Shown here piece by piece: positions 34,801-44,900 of a DNA stretch of 64,000 nt; the first letter of the stretch is position 1, and every line of letters starts with the position of its first letter. Position numbers and translations under genes: made by a program. A model generated the notes under the pieces. That model worked only from the letters and a program-made list of their open reading frames with translations, was not told where the DNA came from and searched no databases. The stretch comes from Deuterostichococcus epilithicus (taxonomy: Eukaryota > Chlorophyta > Trebouxiophyceae > Prasiolales > Stichococcaceae), in NCBI GenBank assembly GCA_033439295.1, contig JAVTLE010000005.1:186001-250000 (forward strand). The letters run 5' to 3'.

Positions 34801-37659
34801 AGCGCGCCGCGGCAGCTGACGAGGTGGGTGAGGATCGCATCCGGTGCGGGGGCGGAGCGGACAGAATAGGTTCGTATCGGCAAGTCAGCAGCAGGCAGTC
34901 TGCTTTGCCGTGGAGTGTGTGGTATGAAACATCTGCATCAAGCACATGGACAGTGACAATCAGGGCATGTTCGGCAGGGGCGATGCCAACCACTCGGGCC
35001 TGTGGACCCACTTCGGACGTTAGGGCAGCACTCTATCACCCTCGCACTTATCTCCCCTCACACTGAGCTGCTTTGACAGTCAAGAGATTCTGGCGCACAG
35101 GAGGCGCATGCGGGGGAGCTGGAAGACGCCTTTGGCGGCGGCGGCATCAAGGGCTTCCTGCTGGAGGGGGTGCTCGGCGCGCTGCAGGTATGAGCAGGCT
35201 GCACGCAGGCTTTTGAAACCAGGTTCGGGGGATGACAGGAAGCCTTGATATCTGCCTCGAAGCAGTGCAGCAGGCATCTTTGAGTTGTCGGCTGCACCCG
35301 CCAGCATGCGCCGCCCCTTGGCGCCGAGGGCTTGCCGGCAGTCCAGCCATGCTCGGCGCATCGGCATGGCTGGCATATCAGCGTCGACTGGCCCCAGAAG
35401 TTGAAGGTGTCTTCCGTTGGTACCTTGAATCGACACAACCAAGTGCCAGCTGCACCGTTCGAAGGTTGTGTGGCAAGCCAGCGAGCCGGTGCCAGCCTGC
35501 TGCTTGTCGGAAGTTTGTGTCAGGGCGCGCACAGCAGCAGGTGGTGCACAGACGCCATGTGCGTCCAAGCTTGGAAGTCGCCGCAAGAGGAGCTACCTGT
35601 CGCAGGAGTGCGCTGGCACCATGCTGGCGCATTCTTATTGATGATTAAATATCGGCTTGTCCAATGCATGGGCACCCTCGTCTTACGCACTCGACTTGCA
35701 TTTTGATGCTGTGGCGGAGGAGCACATGGGAGCCGTGTGGCTTTGCGCCAGACACCTCGCCGGCAACGCTGTTCGCATCAGCCTCAGCTCCACCCCTACG
35801 TGTCATTGAGGCACCAACCAGGCTTGCGCCCAACGCACAGGAGCGCACGGGCGGCTACCTGGCGCAGCTGTGCGCGGGCACCACGCTGGTGCTGTCGGCG
35901 ACGCGGCCGGCGGCGGGCGCGCGGGGCCGCGCAGGCGGCGCCGAGATCGACAAGATCGCCAAGACCGTCACTGTGCGCGCACCGGCGGGCGCCGACGGCG
36001 AGGTAGGGGGCCTGGTGCTGCAGCGCAGCCGCCATCGATCTGGACACAATTGAATGTGAGCAAGCATGGCAGGAGGAAGATAGACTCTGTGACGGGCCCA
36101 TCGCGTCCGTCCGGCGCTTGCCGGCCTGCACCGAGATAACCCCCCAGCAGCCCCAGCAGCCGCAGGCTGTCAAGCTGCCGTGCCGGTGCGGGAAACTGCA
36201 TTGACGACGCGCTGTTCATTAAATGGTCCTGCGCCCATACCCTGAGGCGTTGCTGCGCCCTTAACCCTGCTAAGGTGGCGCCGGCGCGCGAGCGGTCGGT
36301 GCGGCAGCTGAGCGGCGGCGAGCGGCGGCGCGTGGCACTAGCCCTGGCGCTGGGTTTCGGCGACTTGGTGGCGCAGCGCGGCCGCCTGCGCTGCAACCTC
36401 ATCGTGATGGACGAGGTGGGGGCCTGCAACAACGAAACACGAGCACGACGGAACGACTGTTTCATTCTGGGCAACACCTACAAGTCGCCCGGACAGCCCA
36501 GAATAGAACGACGACTATACCATCCTGCCGAATGCTCGCAAGTCGTCCGGACGGCCCATGGGGACCACCCTGGCGCGACAGCCTCCGCTGCGCCATCCTT
36601 GCTGCGTGGAACGGGGCGGGCGTCCGGGCAAGGGATGGTTCCCATACATGACAGGTCAGGAATTGGTCGACCGCAGCTGTCCGTCGTGCTCGACGGAGCA
36701 GAGGATCTCGCAGGAGGGAGGTTGCGGGTGTTGCTCGATGCGCGACCACAAACGCTGTACACAGCCTGTGACGCGCCTGGCTGGGCCGCCGGCGCAGCAA
36801 GCTCTGCTGGCTCGCCGAGGCAAGGTCTCAAGCCAGACAGTCTCACGAGCATAAGGAGCTTGTTGAGGGGCTTTTGAGGGACTTGTCGGACTGGGAGCAA
36901 GATGCTCAGTCGCCAGGCGCGGGCGAGCCAACAGGGAATCGGCAACCCTGTCGACAATAGCGACAGGCTTCGACCAGCGAGGTTGTCAATGTCATCCTGT
37001 GGCCCCTATGCGCCTGCGCCTCTGAGCAGTGACCATGCGCGCTTGAGGGGTGCTCGAGCCTGCAGCGCCATGTCAAGCCGACGAGCATAGCACGGCTTCC
37101 GCCATCGCAGATCGCGCTGCTGGGCCTGCAGGTTGGCAAGGAGGGACGCGCGTTTCGCACTTGTGCCACTTCAAGTCCAACTGTCCAACTCACGTCTGCA
37201 AAAACGCTCCTTTGGCAGCATGCCGCAGGCACCGCAGCACCTGCAGACAAGATGTGTCTGTGCCGCCACTGCGCCGCCGGATGCTGCATGGAAGACAAGA
37301 TCACCTATTGGAAGTCACAAACCTTTTCCTTGCAGTCGCAGCTGCTCGGCATCTCGAGTCGGTGGGCCGCCTATGCGATTTCCATGCTCTGCGCCTTGCC
37401 GGGCCTTCTGACTGTGCACTCAAGCAGACAGACTCTGCTGTTCAACTCTTGCTGAAACCCACATGTCACTGCATGCCTGCAGGTGCTGCAGCACCTGGAC
37501 GAGGAGGGCTGCTCCCGCGTCGCGGCCGCGCTGCGGGCGCTGCCGCAGTCCAGCGTGCTGGTCGTGGGCCAGGCGTCAGGCTTCGCCAGCCGCGCCATCG
37601 ATGCGGAGGACACCGTCGTCAAGTCCGGCGGCGCGGCGGCCATCGAGCTCGGAGCCTGA
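22836..37659 (+). CDS. SbcD (Mre11-like) nuclease fused to SbcC (Rad50-like) ATPase with zinc hook
   Basis: About 24 exons, near 1468 residues. SbcD half: 22836-23673, 24006-24118, 24602-24790, 25397-25547, 26232-26459, 26788-26909. SbcC half: 27376-27494, 27982-28138, 28503-28624, 29383-29539, 29966-30058, 30314-30442, 31140-31265, 31746-31916, 32119-32268, 32676-32936, 33332-33469, 33691-33809, 34243-about 34545, 34669-34823, 35101-35187, 35841-36002, 36275-36415, 37483-37659. The N-terminus is Arg-rich and organelle-type, with an AT-hook-like KRGRPRK. Nuclease motifs: SDLH (about residue 247), GDFWH, GNHD, FGH, GHYH. ATPase motifs: SNGAGKS Walker A (about 617), FFGQTEV, LSGGERRRVALA signature (about 1374), CNLIVMDE Walker B, HLDEEG D-loop. 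Ala/Glu/Arg-rich coiled coils flank a CDRC zinc hook (32874-32885, about residue 1022). Exon 26788-26909 (...GLSPE) joins 27376 (AAAMGEATL) in phase 0, with no TGTAA between. SbcCD/Mre11-Rad50 process DNA ends and hairpins. The donor near 34545 is unsure. Confidence 0.88.
24536..24563 (+). pseudogene. Ghost copy of fusion-gene exon 3 start
   Basis: gcctgcag followed by GTGTCCCTGCACGCGCTGACG, 66 nt before the real exon at 24602 (GTGTCCCTG...CATGCGCTGACA). It reads VSLHALTPV against VSLGGMSHALTPL: the same peptide with four residues missing, then a stop. Confidence 0.8.
26629..26695 (+). pseudogene. Ghost copy of fusion-gene exon 6 start
   Basis: After cagcag the intron reads VDVEVVVAPAAAPAL, against VDVEIVVPPAAAAPR at the real exon (26788), 159 nt downstream. 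Many differences are at third codon positions, so this copy seems to have been coding for some time before it decayed. Confidence 0.8.
27863..27945 (+). pseudogene. Ghost copy of the Walker A exon start
   Basis: The intron before the P-loop exon (27982) holds a copy of its first about 80 bases: CGGCGCAGCCTGCG is identical and GAGGCGGCAGC recurs, with small indels between. The copy stops short of the Walker A codons. Confidence 0.75.
29713..29889 (+). pseudogene. Two ghost copies of a 93-nt fusion-gene exon
   Basis: The real exon 29966-30058 begins ANDSDFKAELAKLVGSEAWD. A near-identical copy (about 52 of 54 bases) lies at 29836-29889 after cacag, reading ANDSDFNAKLAKLVGSEE then stop. An older copy at 29713-29770 after aag reads ANDLKPQWVELAKPMF...SWD. 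The graded divergence suggests successive duplications. Confidence 0.85.
30273..30320 (+). repeat. Triple tandem copy of a splice acceptor
   Basis: The unit ttctgcagtcaagcatccc occurs three times in a row with small changes. The last copy supplies the acceptor of the exon at 30314, so the splice site is present three times within 50 bases. Confidence 0.85.
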
Positions 37660-38346
37660 GGCGGCGCGTGCCGCTGCCCGCGGGCTTTGGCATCGCCATG
37701 AAGGCTGCCAGGGTCTGGCCAGGATGATGCAGGGCGGCCCAGGCGCAGGCTGCAGCGGTGCCGCCGTTTTGGTGTTCGAGCTTGGGTTCACTTGCAGATT
37801 GCGCCAGCCTTCAAGCTCGGGCGACTGCTTCTGACACTGGAGTGTCAGGGTTTGGATCGTCCAATGAATGTGTTAGGTGTGTTAGGTGATGGGTAGGTGT
37901 GCTTAGCTCCGTGTCAGGCAGGACGTGTGCTTTTCCCCTGCAAACGGCCAAACGCAATGCGGCATAGTCAAGTCGCGAAGGATCCCGCCGAAACACCAAC
38001 ATCGCGCACCAGCTGCAACTGAGTGGCCTTGCAGCAGCGTAAAGACTGTGTGGCCACTGAACCTGAATCTGATGCTCGGTCGCATCCGCACTCGCATGGG
38101 GCCTGGACGCTGCTGCCATGCGCTGCGAGCTCTGGCATCGCATCATACCATTCCTGCTATACTTCTACCACCGACGCGGGGTCACACCAGCGTCGCAGCA
38201 TGCCACAGCACCGCATCGCACCCCAGCTGTAGGAGCAGCCTCGCGGTGCAAACGCTGACATCCGTCGACGGCGACGTCGCAGTTTCCACGCCATTGGCTG
38301 GCGCAAGCCCGCAGGATACGCTGCAGGCGCGTGCCTGAGTGCTGGG
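37660..38346. other. Spacer between the fusion gene and zinc-module gene 3
   Basis: 3' flank of the fusion gene and upstream region of the next plus-strand gene. No supported frame, and no TGTAA found. It includes a short GTTAGGTG repeat near 37870-37890. Confidence 0.4.
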
Positions 38347-40219
38347 GTGACTGCGGCATGGCCAGCGGCCTTCGGGCGCTCAATCATCCGACCGCCGCCG
38401 CATGCCTGCTGTATGCTCCCACGAGTTTGCGGCTCAGCAGCTGCTGCTGCACCGCAGGGCGGCAAGCGGTGCGCCCGGTGCGAGGAGACATTCGCGCTGC
38501 GCTACTTCCCGCCGCATGCGGCGCTGCCGGACGGTCACTCGGAGTTGTGCTGGGGGTGCAGGTCTGAAGAGAACCAGCAGCGCTTCCCGCGCGCCTCCAG
38601 GCACGCGTCTGCAGCTCCCATTCTCGATGCTGAGTCCCAGACGAGGCTGCCGCACGCCACCATCATGACCGCAAGGAACAACAAAGCCGTCCATCGATGG
38701 TGTGCACGACCGCCGACAACGCTTCACACGCGTATGTGCTGCCGCAGGCGGCGGACGGGCGCAGCCCCAGCATCAAAGGGCCATCCACCGACCAGCGCAC
38801 CGCAGTTCTGCCGCACCTGCGGCACGCTGCTGCCGGCGCGGCACTTTTCGATCGCCGCGGCCATGAAGACCGGCAGGTCGTCCGCCTGCAAGGCGTGTGC
38901 TGCGGCCGCGGCGGCGGCGCGGCGGCCGCAGCTGCGGGCGCGATGCGCGGCTGCGCCGCCGCCGGCGGGCGCTTCCAGGGCATGCCTGGAGTGCCGCCAG
39001 ACGCTGCTGGTCGACCAGTTCTATGCAGGCGAGTGTGAAGGGTTAGGCGCTTGCGCCCCGGCATCCATGTGGTACCCACATACCTGTTGACTTCCCCCAA
39101 TGCAGCACGCTGTTCCGCAGTGTCAGTGTTGCTGCCCCTCCACACCACAATGGTGTCAAGAGGGATCTTACAACAGCAGCAGGCTCCAGGGTGAGGTTTG
39201 GTTTCATCGGAGGCCATGCTCATTGGCCGCTGCCTGCTGCCGCAGAGCCCACCGGGCGTGCCGGGCTGTCAGCGGTGTGCAAGCAGTGTCACAAAGCGCG
39301 CTCGACAGCGTACCGCCAGGTGGGAGGCGCCCCCGCTGCAGCTGCCTCGTGCCCGCCTGCATTGCTGGCAGCTGCAGACGCGCCAGAGAGGGACCCAGCA
39401 GCCATGTTGCACATATGGCGGCAGTCCTGCAGTCCACGTGGCACAGGGCACAGGATCTAGATGTAGCTCACAAACAAGGCCCTACAAGAAGCAGTATGTG
39501 CTTGGCTTGGGCTTCGGCCCAGCGACCTGTGGCTCGACAACATCCAACTCGAGCAGCATTGGTCACCTGAGGTCAGGCCTCGTGAGGACCATTTCAGCGC
39601 CGATGCGCTGGCGATGGTGACCGTTTGGTCTGCCATTATCGCGAGCACGTTGGTGCCTGGCTAAACCCTAAAACCTGGCCGCCGTAGGCCCGCCGTCCGC
39701 CGCGGACGCCGCCGCCGGAGCAGCGCAAGTGCCTGGTCTGCCGCGAGCTGAAGCCAGCATCTGAATACGGTGGGGCCTGCAACAGCATGCCCTTGCGGTC
39801 TGCGTTCCCATATGCAACAGGGGGCGCGGAGCGCAACAAGCACGTGCCGGCCGGTCGCATGAAGCGGTTCTGATGGCAACATGCGAGCAGCCTCTCCTAG
39901 GCAGCAAGACGTTGTCAACAGTGCTCAAGCGTGTGGCATCGGCTCTGCCTCGAATTCACTTACCATGGGGTTTGTTCAGCGCAATCAGGCAAATAAAAGC
40001 CCTCGTTTCGGGAGATCACAGAGCGCTGCCCCTGGTGTCAGCTGTGCTCATGTAATCATGTCTCCCTGTGCAGTGCGGGAGAGCGGCACGGCGCACGGCC
40101 TGCGGAATGTGTGCAAGGCGTGCGATGCACAGTCCTACCTCTCGCGCAAGCCCGCAGCGCACGGCACAGTGCGGCTGCAGCCGCACCACCGTGTCGGCGG
40201 CGGCGGCGGCAGTGGCTAG
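38347..40219 (+). CDS. Zinc-module repeat protein 3 (four modules)
   Basis: Exons: 38347-39028, 39246-39319, 39688-39769, 40074-40219 (stop 40217-40219); all junctions keep frame, about 327 residues if the ATG at 38347 is used. Modules: CARCEETF...LPDGHSELCWGC; CRTCGTLL...KTGRSSACKAC; CLECRQTLLVDQFYA joined across an intron to EPTGRAGLSAVCKQC; CLVCRELKPASEY joined to AHGLRNVCKAC. All sixteen cysteines are present. The protein is rich in Ala/Arg between modules and ends Gly-rich. The segment between modules 1 and 2 (38558-38800) may contain an intron, since it reads less like protein. The first intron has a GC donor (gcgagt). An acceptor-like ccgcag sits at 38460, so the first coding exon could start there and the real start lie further left. 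Function unknown; same family as the two genes at the left end. Confidence 0.78.
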
Positions 40220-40713
40220 AACATCAGGCAGCAGCAGCCTTGCTGGTGGCGATGGCAGCCGAGGCGAGCGAGCACTCCGACAGCAGCAGGCACGCCACTG
40301 GCGGCGTCATTTGGGGCGGACACATGCTCTGGTAGCGTACAGGAGCGACACAAAAGGGCGGCGGCAGCGGCGGCAGCGGCGGCAGCCTCAGTGATCATTG
40401 CTTGCGGTAGCCCGGCAAAGGGAGCGGCTGCAAAGGAGCGGCAGAGGCCAGGGTGGCAGGCGGCAATGGCGGCCCGGGTATGCAGCCTCTATGAGAGGAG
40501 GTCCTCGCCGATGCAGCAGAAGGCCACAGTAGCCCCGGGCAAAGTCGCCGTCGTAAGTAGTCGGTCCCTGCCAGTGGGCGGGCCCGGCGGTCTGGGGTGG
40601 CACCGAATGGGGGCATAGGGTGCCGACTGCATCTGACGCTGTGTCAATCTACACCAGCACCAACCCTGGCTTGCGGCGGGCGGCGGCAGCGGCAGCGGCC
40701 CCAAGGCGGCGGC

Positions 40714-40753
<40 letters not shown>

Positions 40754-41943
40754 TAGGGCTTGAGCGGCTGGCTCAGGGTTTTGTTGCTGCAGTCAGCATG
40801 CCAGCCCCTGGCCAGCCAGGACAGCGGCTCACTTCCCCCAACAGCCGCTCAACAGCTGGGCGTGCATGCAGAATGGGCTCTGCGCAGCGGCGCGGACATC
40901 AGCAGGCCCGCATACCACCGCTGAGACGTCACCCACGAGCAGGTGAGATTGAGACAGATACAGCAATGCCATGTTGCCATTTGCATGCTGCTACGTGGGA
41001 CATGCTACACAGGACCGTCTCGGTTGATGCATCCGAAATCTGCAGAGTCCAGAGTGGTCGTCTTGTACTAACTATTCAAGCTGTGCTGCAGGTGTGCACG
41101 GGGGCCACCATCCCTCTTGTGACAACAACATGGTACCCAGCAAGGCGGGTGTGGCGGATGTTCCAGACCAGTCGTATACCGTGGTACACTTTACCGTGGT
41201 GTGAGGGCGGCGCAGGCCTTGTACGCGAGATGCAGCCAGTACTTAAATTCCTCGATGCAGCCAGCTCCTTGACTGCGATGCCTGCAAGCTGCTGTTAAGG
41301 AGAGGTCGCCGTGTTCTCCCTCACAAACCGTTTGTCGAACAAATGTCCGTCATCTGTCTGTCACATGGTGCGCACATGTGAAAGATCTTGGTCATGTGCT
41401 TCACCGTAGGTTCCTGACTGCGCCTGCACACTATACTTCAGTCCCAACTCTGACAGTCACAGCCACCTGAAAGGCACGTGGAGGCAAGCGGCGGCTGCAT
41501 CAGTGCAGGCTTCTGCGTGGCAGTCTGTCCGACATCGCAGAGGTGCGCCGTCACAGGCTGGCTTCAACTCGCGCCCCACGGTGCACCAGCGCAGCATTCA
41601 TGTGATGTTGCAACCTTACATGTCAAGGGACTGCATTTAGCTTTCTTCAGTGTCAAGCGCAACGGAGCTGTATCTGCGGTTTGGTATTCTACACTGTGCT
41701 AGATTCGGTTTGATGCCTGCACCGGTTCTGCCATCTCCTGCTGCTCATAGCTCTTGGGCCGCCCATCCAGTCAAAACAGCCGCTTAGCCGCACTCAGTTC
41801 TGATCTCGTGGTTTATGAGGTGGCGAATGAGCACTCGCACAAACAGCGAGTGTGCACTCAGTGCCCCAGCTGCTGACCTGAATCTTGCGCTTGTGCAGAT
41901 CAGTTTTTCTACAACTTTCTGAAAGTGAGACCGTCCAGCCGCC
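40220..41943. other. Spacer with a CAG run before the transporter gene
   Basis: 1.7 kb without a supported gene. A 233-codon plus frame (40597-41298) owes its length to the CAG run (poly-Ser) and shows no domain. The part from 41300 is less GC-rich and probably holds the promoter of the SLC35F6-like gene. Confidence 0.4.
40716..40751. repeat. (CAG)12 microsatellite
   Basis: Twelve uninterrupted CAG units about 500 nt past the stop of zinc-module gene 3, preceded by imperfect GGC/CAG triplets. Confidence 0.95.
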
Positions 41944-44900
41944 ATGAGCAGCTTCGCGGAGTCCTTGAATGTGGGCGGCCTCGTGGTTTTTGGCACCGTC
42001 TCATCGCTGCTGGCGAAGATCAGTGAGCATTTGTGCTTCGTGTCGAGTCCGAAACAGTGTCACATCGTTGGCACTACGGCGGCCGTGGGCCCCTGAGAAG
42101 TTCCTGGCTGGGCGGCGGCGGCAGTTGTGGATGCACTGCTGCGCTGGGCTCTGATGCCGCTTGCATTCATCTGCCTGCTGTCGTGACACAAACTTGAGAG
42201 CTCACTCGCGCTATCTGTGCGCAGTCTACGAACTGCACGCGCCGGGCGCCGATGGCCACGAAAAGCCGTTCCACAAGCCATGGGCTTGCACAACCATGAT
42301 GTTCGTCGGTGCGAGTCCATGTCCCCGTCTGTTTGCGACAGGACTTGAAAGGTGTTTCTGGCCCGCAACCTGCAATAGCAACAGTGGAACAGCTCAGCAA
42401 GACATGGGTGACGGTGCAACACCGTGTGCCGCCACAGGGATGACCTTTTGTCTGCCGCTGTCGTGGGTCCTGGACCGTTACCAGGCCTGGCAGCGGGGCC
42501 GCACGCGTGCCAAGGAGGTGTGCACATCCTCAGAAGCTCAAACGCAGGACAAAGTTACTCTGCCCTGCATGCAGTCGAGATGGCCTCCAGCTCAGGTCCT
42601 AAGCGTGTCTCTGTGCAGCCGGCGGGAGCCCTCTTCGCTGACTGACTGATCAAACCGCACGCTCGTCGCGGCTTTACATCTGGGCCAGCGTCTCAGGAGC
42701 TCCACTGACGCAACAAATTGTTGTGCCAGCAGTCGTGTCAGGGACTCAGTGTCAAATAGCAAGGCACCGTGTGGCCGCGCAGGCGAGGGAGGCGTCAAAT
42801 GGCGACGACGCGACCGCGGCGCTGCTGCGCACCTCGCCCTTTGCTGCCCATGCTGACAAAGCGCCCGACGTGAGGCCCTGGCCACATGCTTGGGACATGT
42901 CCCGTCAATCCCCGCACAGCATCACTGCAGGACGCACCGCATCATGTCGCTCCCGTTTCCTTGCTCGTCACCACACTTGCAGCGGTGCTGCGCCAGTCCT
43001 GTTTCTGGCCTGGTCAGCCCTTGATTGGGCAGCCCACGCGAACGCTGCCGCACATCCGGGCTGCTCATGCTGCGAAAGGTGTGCCCCTGGGACGGGTCGC
43101 TGTGGAGGGTCGCACTACATGCCGCACTGGAGGGTGGCCTGCGAATCAAACACTTTATGTGTGTGCCCCTGCAGCCACCCAGCTTCCGCAACATCCTGCT
43201 GCTCTCCATCCCCATGGGCTTCGACCTGGTGCGTGTCCCTGCTGTGCGGCCGTCTGTCAAAGTCCATGAAGCACCACAGAGGAAGCACCCACAGAGGAGC
43301 TGCACGTTCAAAAAATCACTTGCTCAAGCATGAGTTCCTTGCGTCAAGGGATGAGCACGATCTGAATGCGTGCTTCTGCATGTTTTTGAAATCCAGACAC
43401 CGCTCAAACCTGCAGGTCGCGACCATCCTGCTGAGCGTCGGCCTGCTGAGCACCTCTGCGTCGGTCAGCCAGATGCTGCGCGGCAGCGGCATGGTCTTCT
43501 CCGCGCTGTTTGCTGTGTGGTTCCTCAAGCGCAGCCTCAACAAGTGCGTCGGTCGCGCACCGGCCTCTGCTGAAGCAGGCTTGCGGGTCTCTCATCAAGC
43601 GGGTGGAGAGGGTTGGTCATCGCAGGCTGCGGACGCGGCCTGCATGCAGCAGCCACTGCGCGGCGGTGCACCGACCAGACAGCATCTTGTGAAGCAGCAA
43701 TTGTGGCTGCCGTCTCAGAGACTGGCTTCCAGACCTTCCTGATGACGACTGCCCGCTGCCGGTCTCGCAGGCTGCACTACTGGGGCATCGCCGCGGCGCT
43801 GGGGGGCATGGGCCTCGTGGGAGCATCCAGCCTGCTCTCCGGCGACAGCGGCGTCTCAAAGGTCAGGAAAGCCTGAGGTCTCCCAATAACACCTCCGTTG
43901 TTGGGCGCTGCGTCTGATAGGGAGGAGCAGGCTCGGTGCAACCAGCGCACTGCGAGTCAGCCCCGTGACTGATGCCGGGACGGCGCTCCAGGGGGACCGC
44001 ATGCGCCGGCGATCGCAACCCTCCCCTGCTATCGCAACGCCCGCAAGGAAGAGAGATGACCTGAATACACCTTTCTAGCCTCACTCACGCTGGTCAGGGT
44101 ATGCCATAGTACACGAAGTGCCCTACAGTCCGAAAGTCGGTGCACGTGCCTCGCAGGTGGAGCCTCTGCAGATGGCCATTGGCATGATCCTCATTGCCGC
44201 CAGCCAGGTGCGCCTCCAACATCAAAACGAACTACAGCGTCTTCCCCCCCTGAAAATGGTGGCTGCAATCATGGCAGACTTGGATGAATCGGTTTGCTGG
44301 GCGCGCACGTGGCATGTACATGCTGTCAATGGCACGACGATTGAACAAGGTCGCCACAAACCTCCCCTCCCCTCCCAGCTGGGGTGGCGGCAGGAGCGTT
44401 TGCCTTGCATGCACAGCAGCAGCAGTGACCGATCGGATCCTCTGAAGCTGCCCAGGCGGGCTGGTCAGGATGTCATTGTCACTCTGCCGCAGGCGACCCA
44501 GTCGGCGCAGTGCGTTGCCGAGGACTACTTCATGTCGGAGATGGACATTCCCGCGCTGACGGTCGTCGGCGTGGAGGGCCTCTTTGGCTCAATCGTGCTG
44601 TTTGGCGCCATCCTGCCCATTGCCCAGGTGCGTGCGCCATGTCGCAGTGACAACTCGGATGTGATTTTCAGAGCCGCTGACGCGCGGCTAGCGTCCAGGC
44701 AGCATGAGAGTATGGAGTCAATCTTCAAACTCATGGAAGGGCAGATGAGGTTGCGTCATGTAAATCCATACGACGACGAGCCTGGTCATGGTGTTGGGCA
44801 CATTCGGGCACATGGTGTGGTATCGTCGGAAGCATCGCTTCTGGCGTGCGGCGGCATCTCGGCGGCAGCTGTGAACTCGGCAGTGCTTGCGAGAGAACGT

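Noticed and set aside
40597-41298. 233-codon plus-strand open frame containing poly-Ser
   Set aside because: Its length depends on a CAG microsatellite; the rest shows no conserved segment or gene context.
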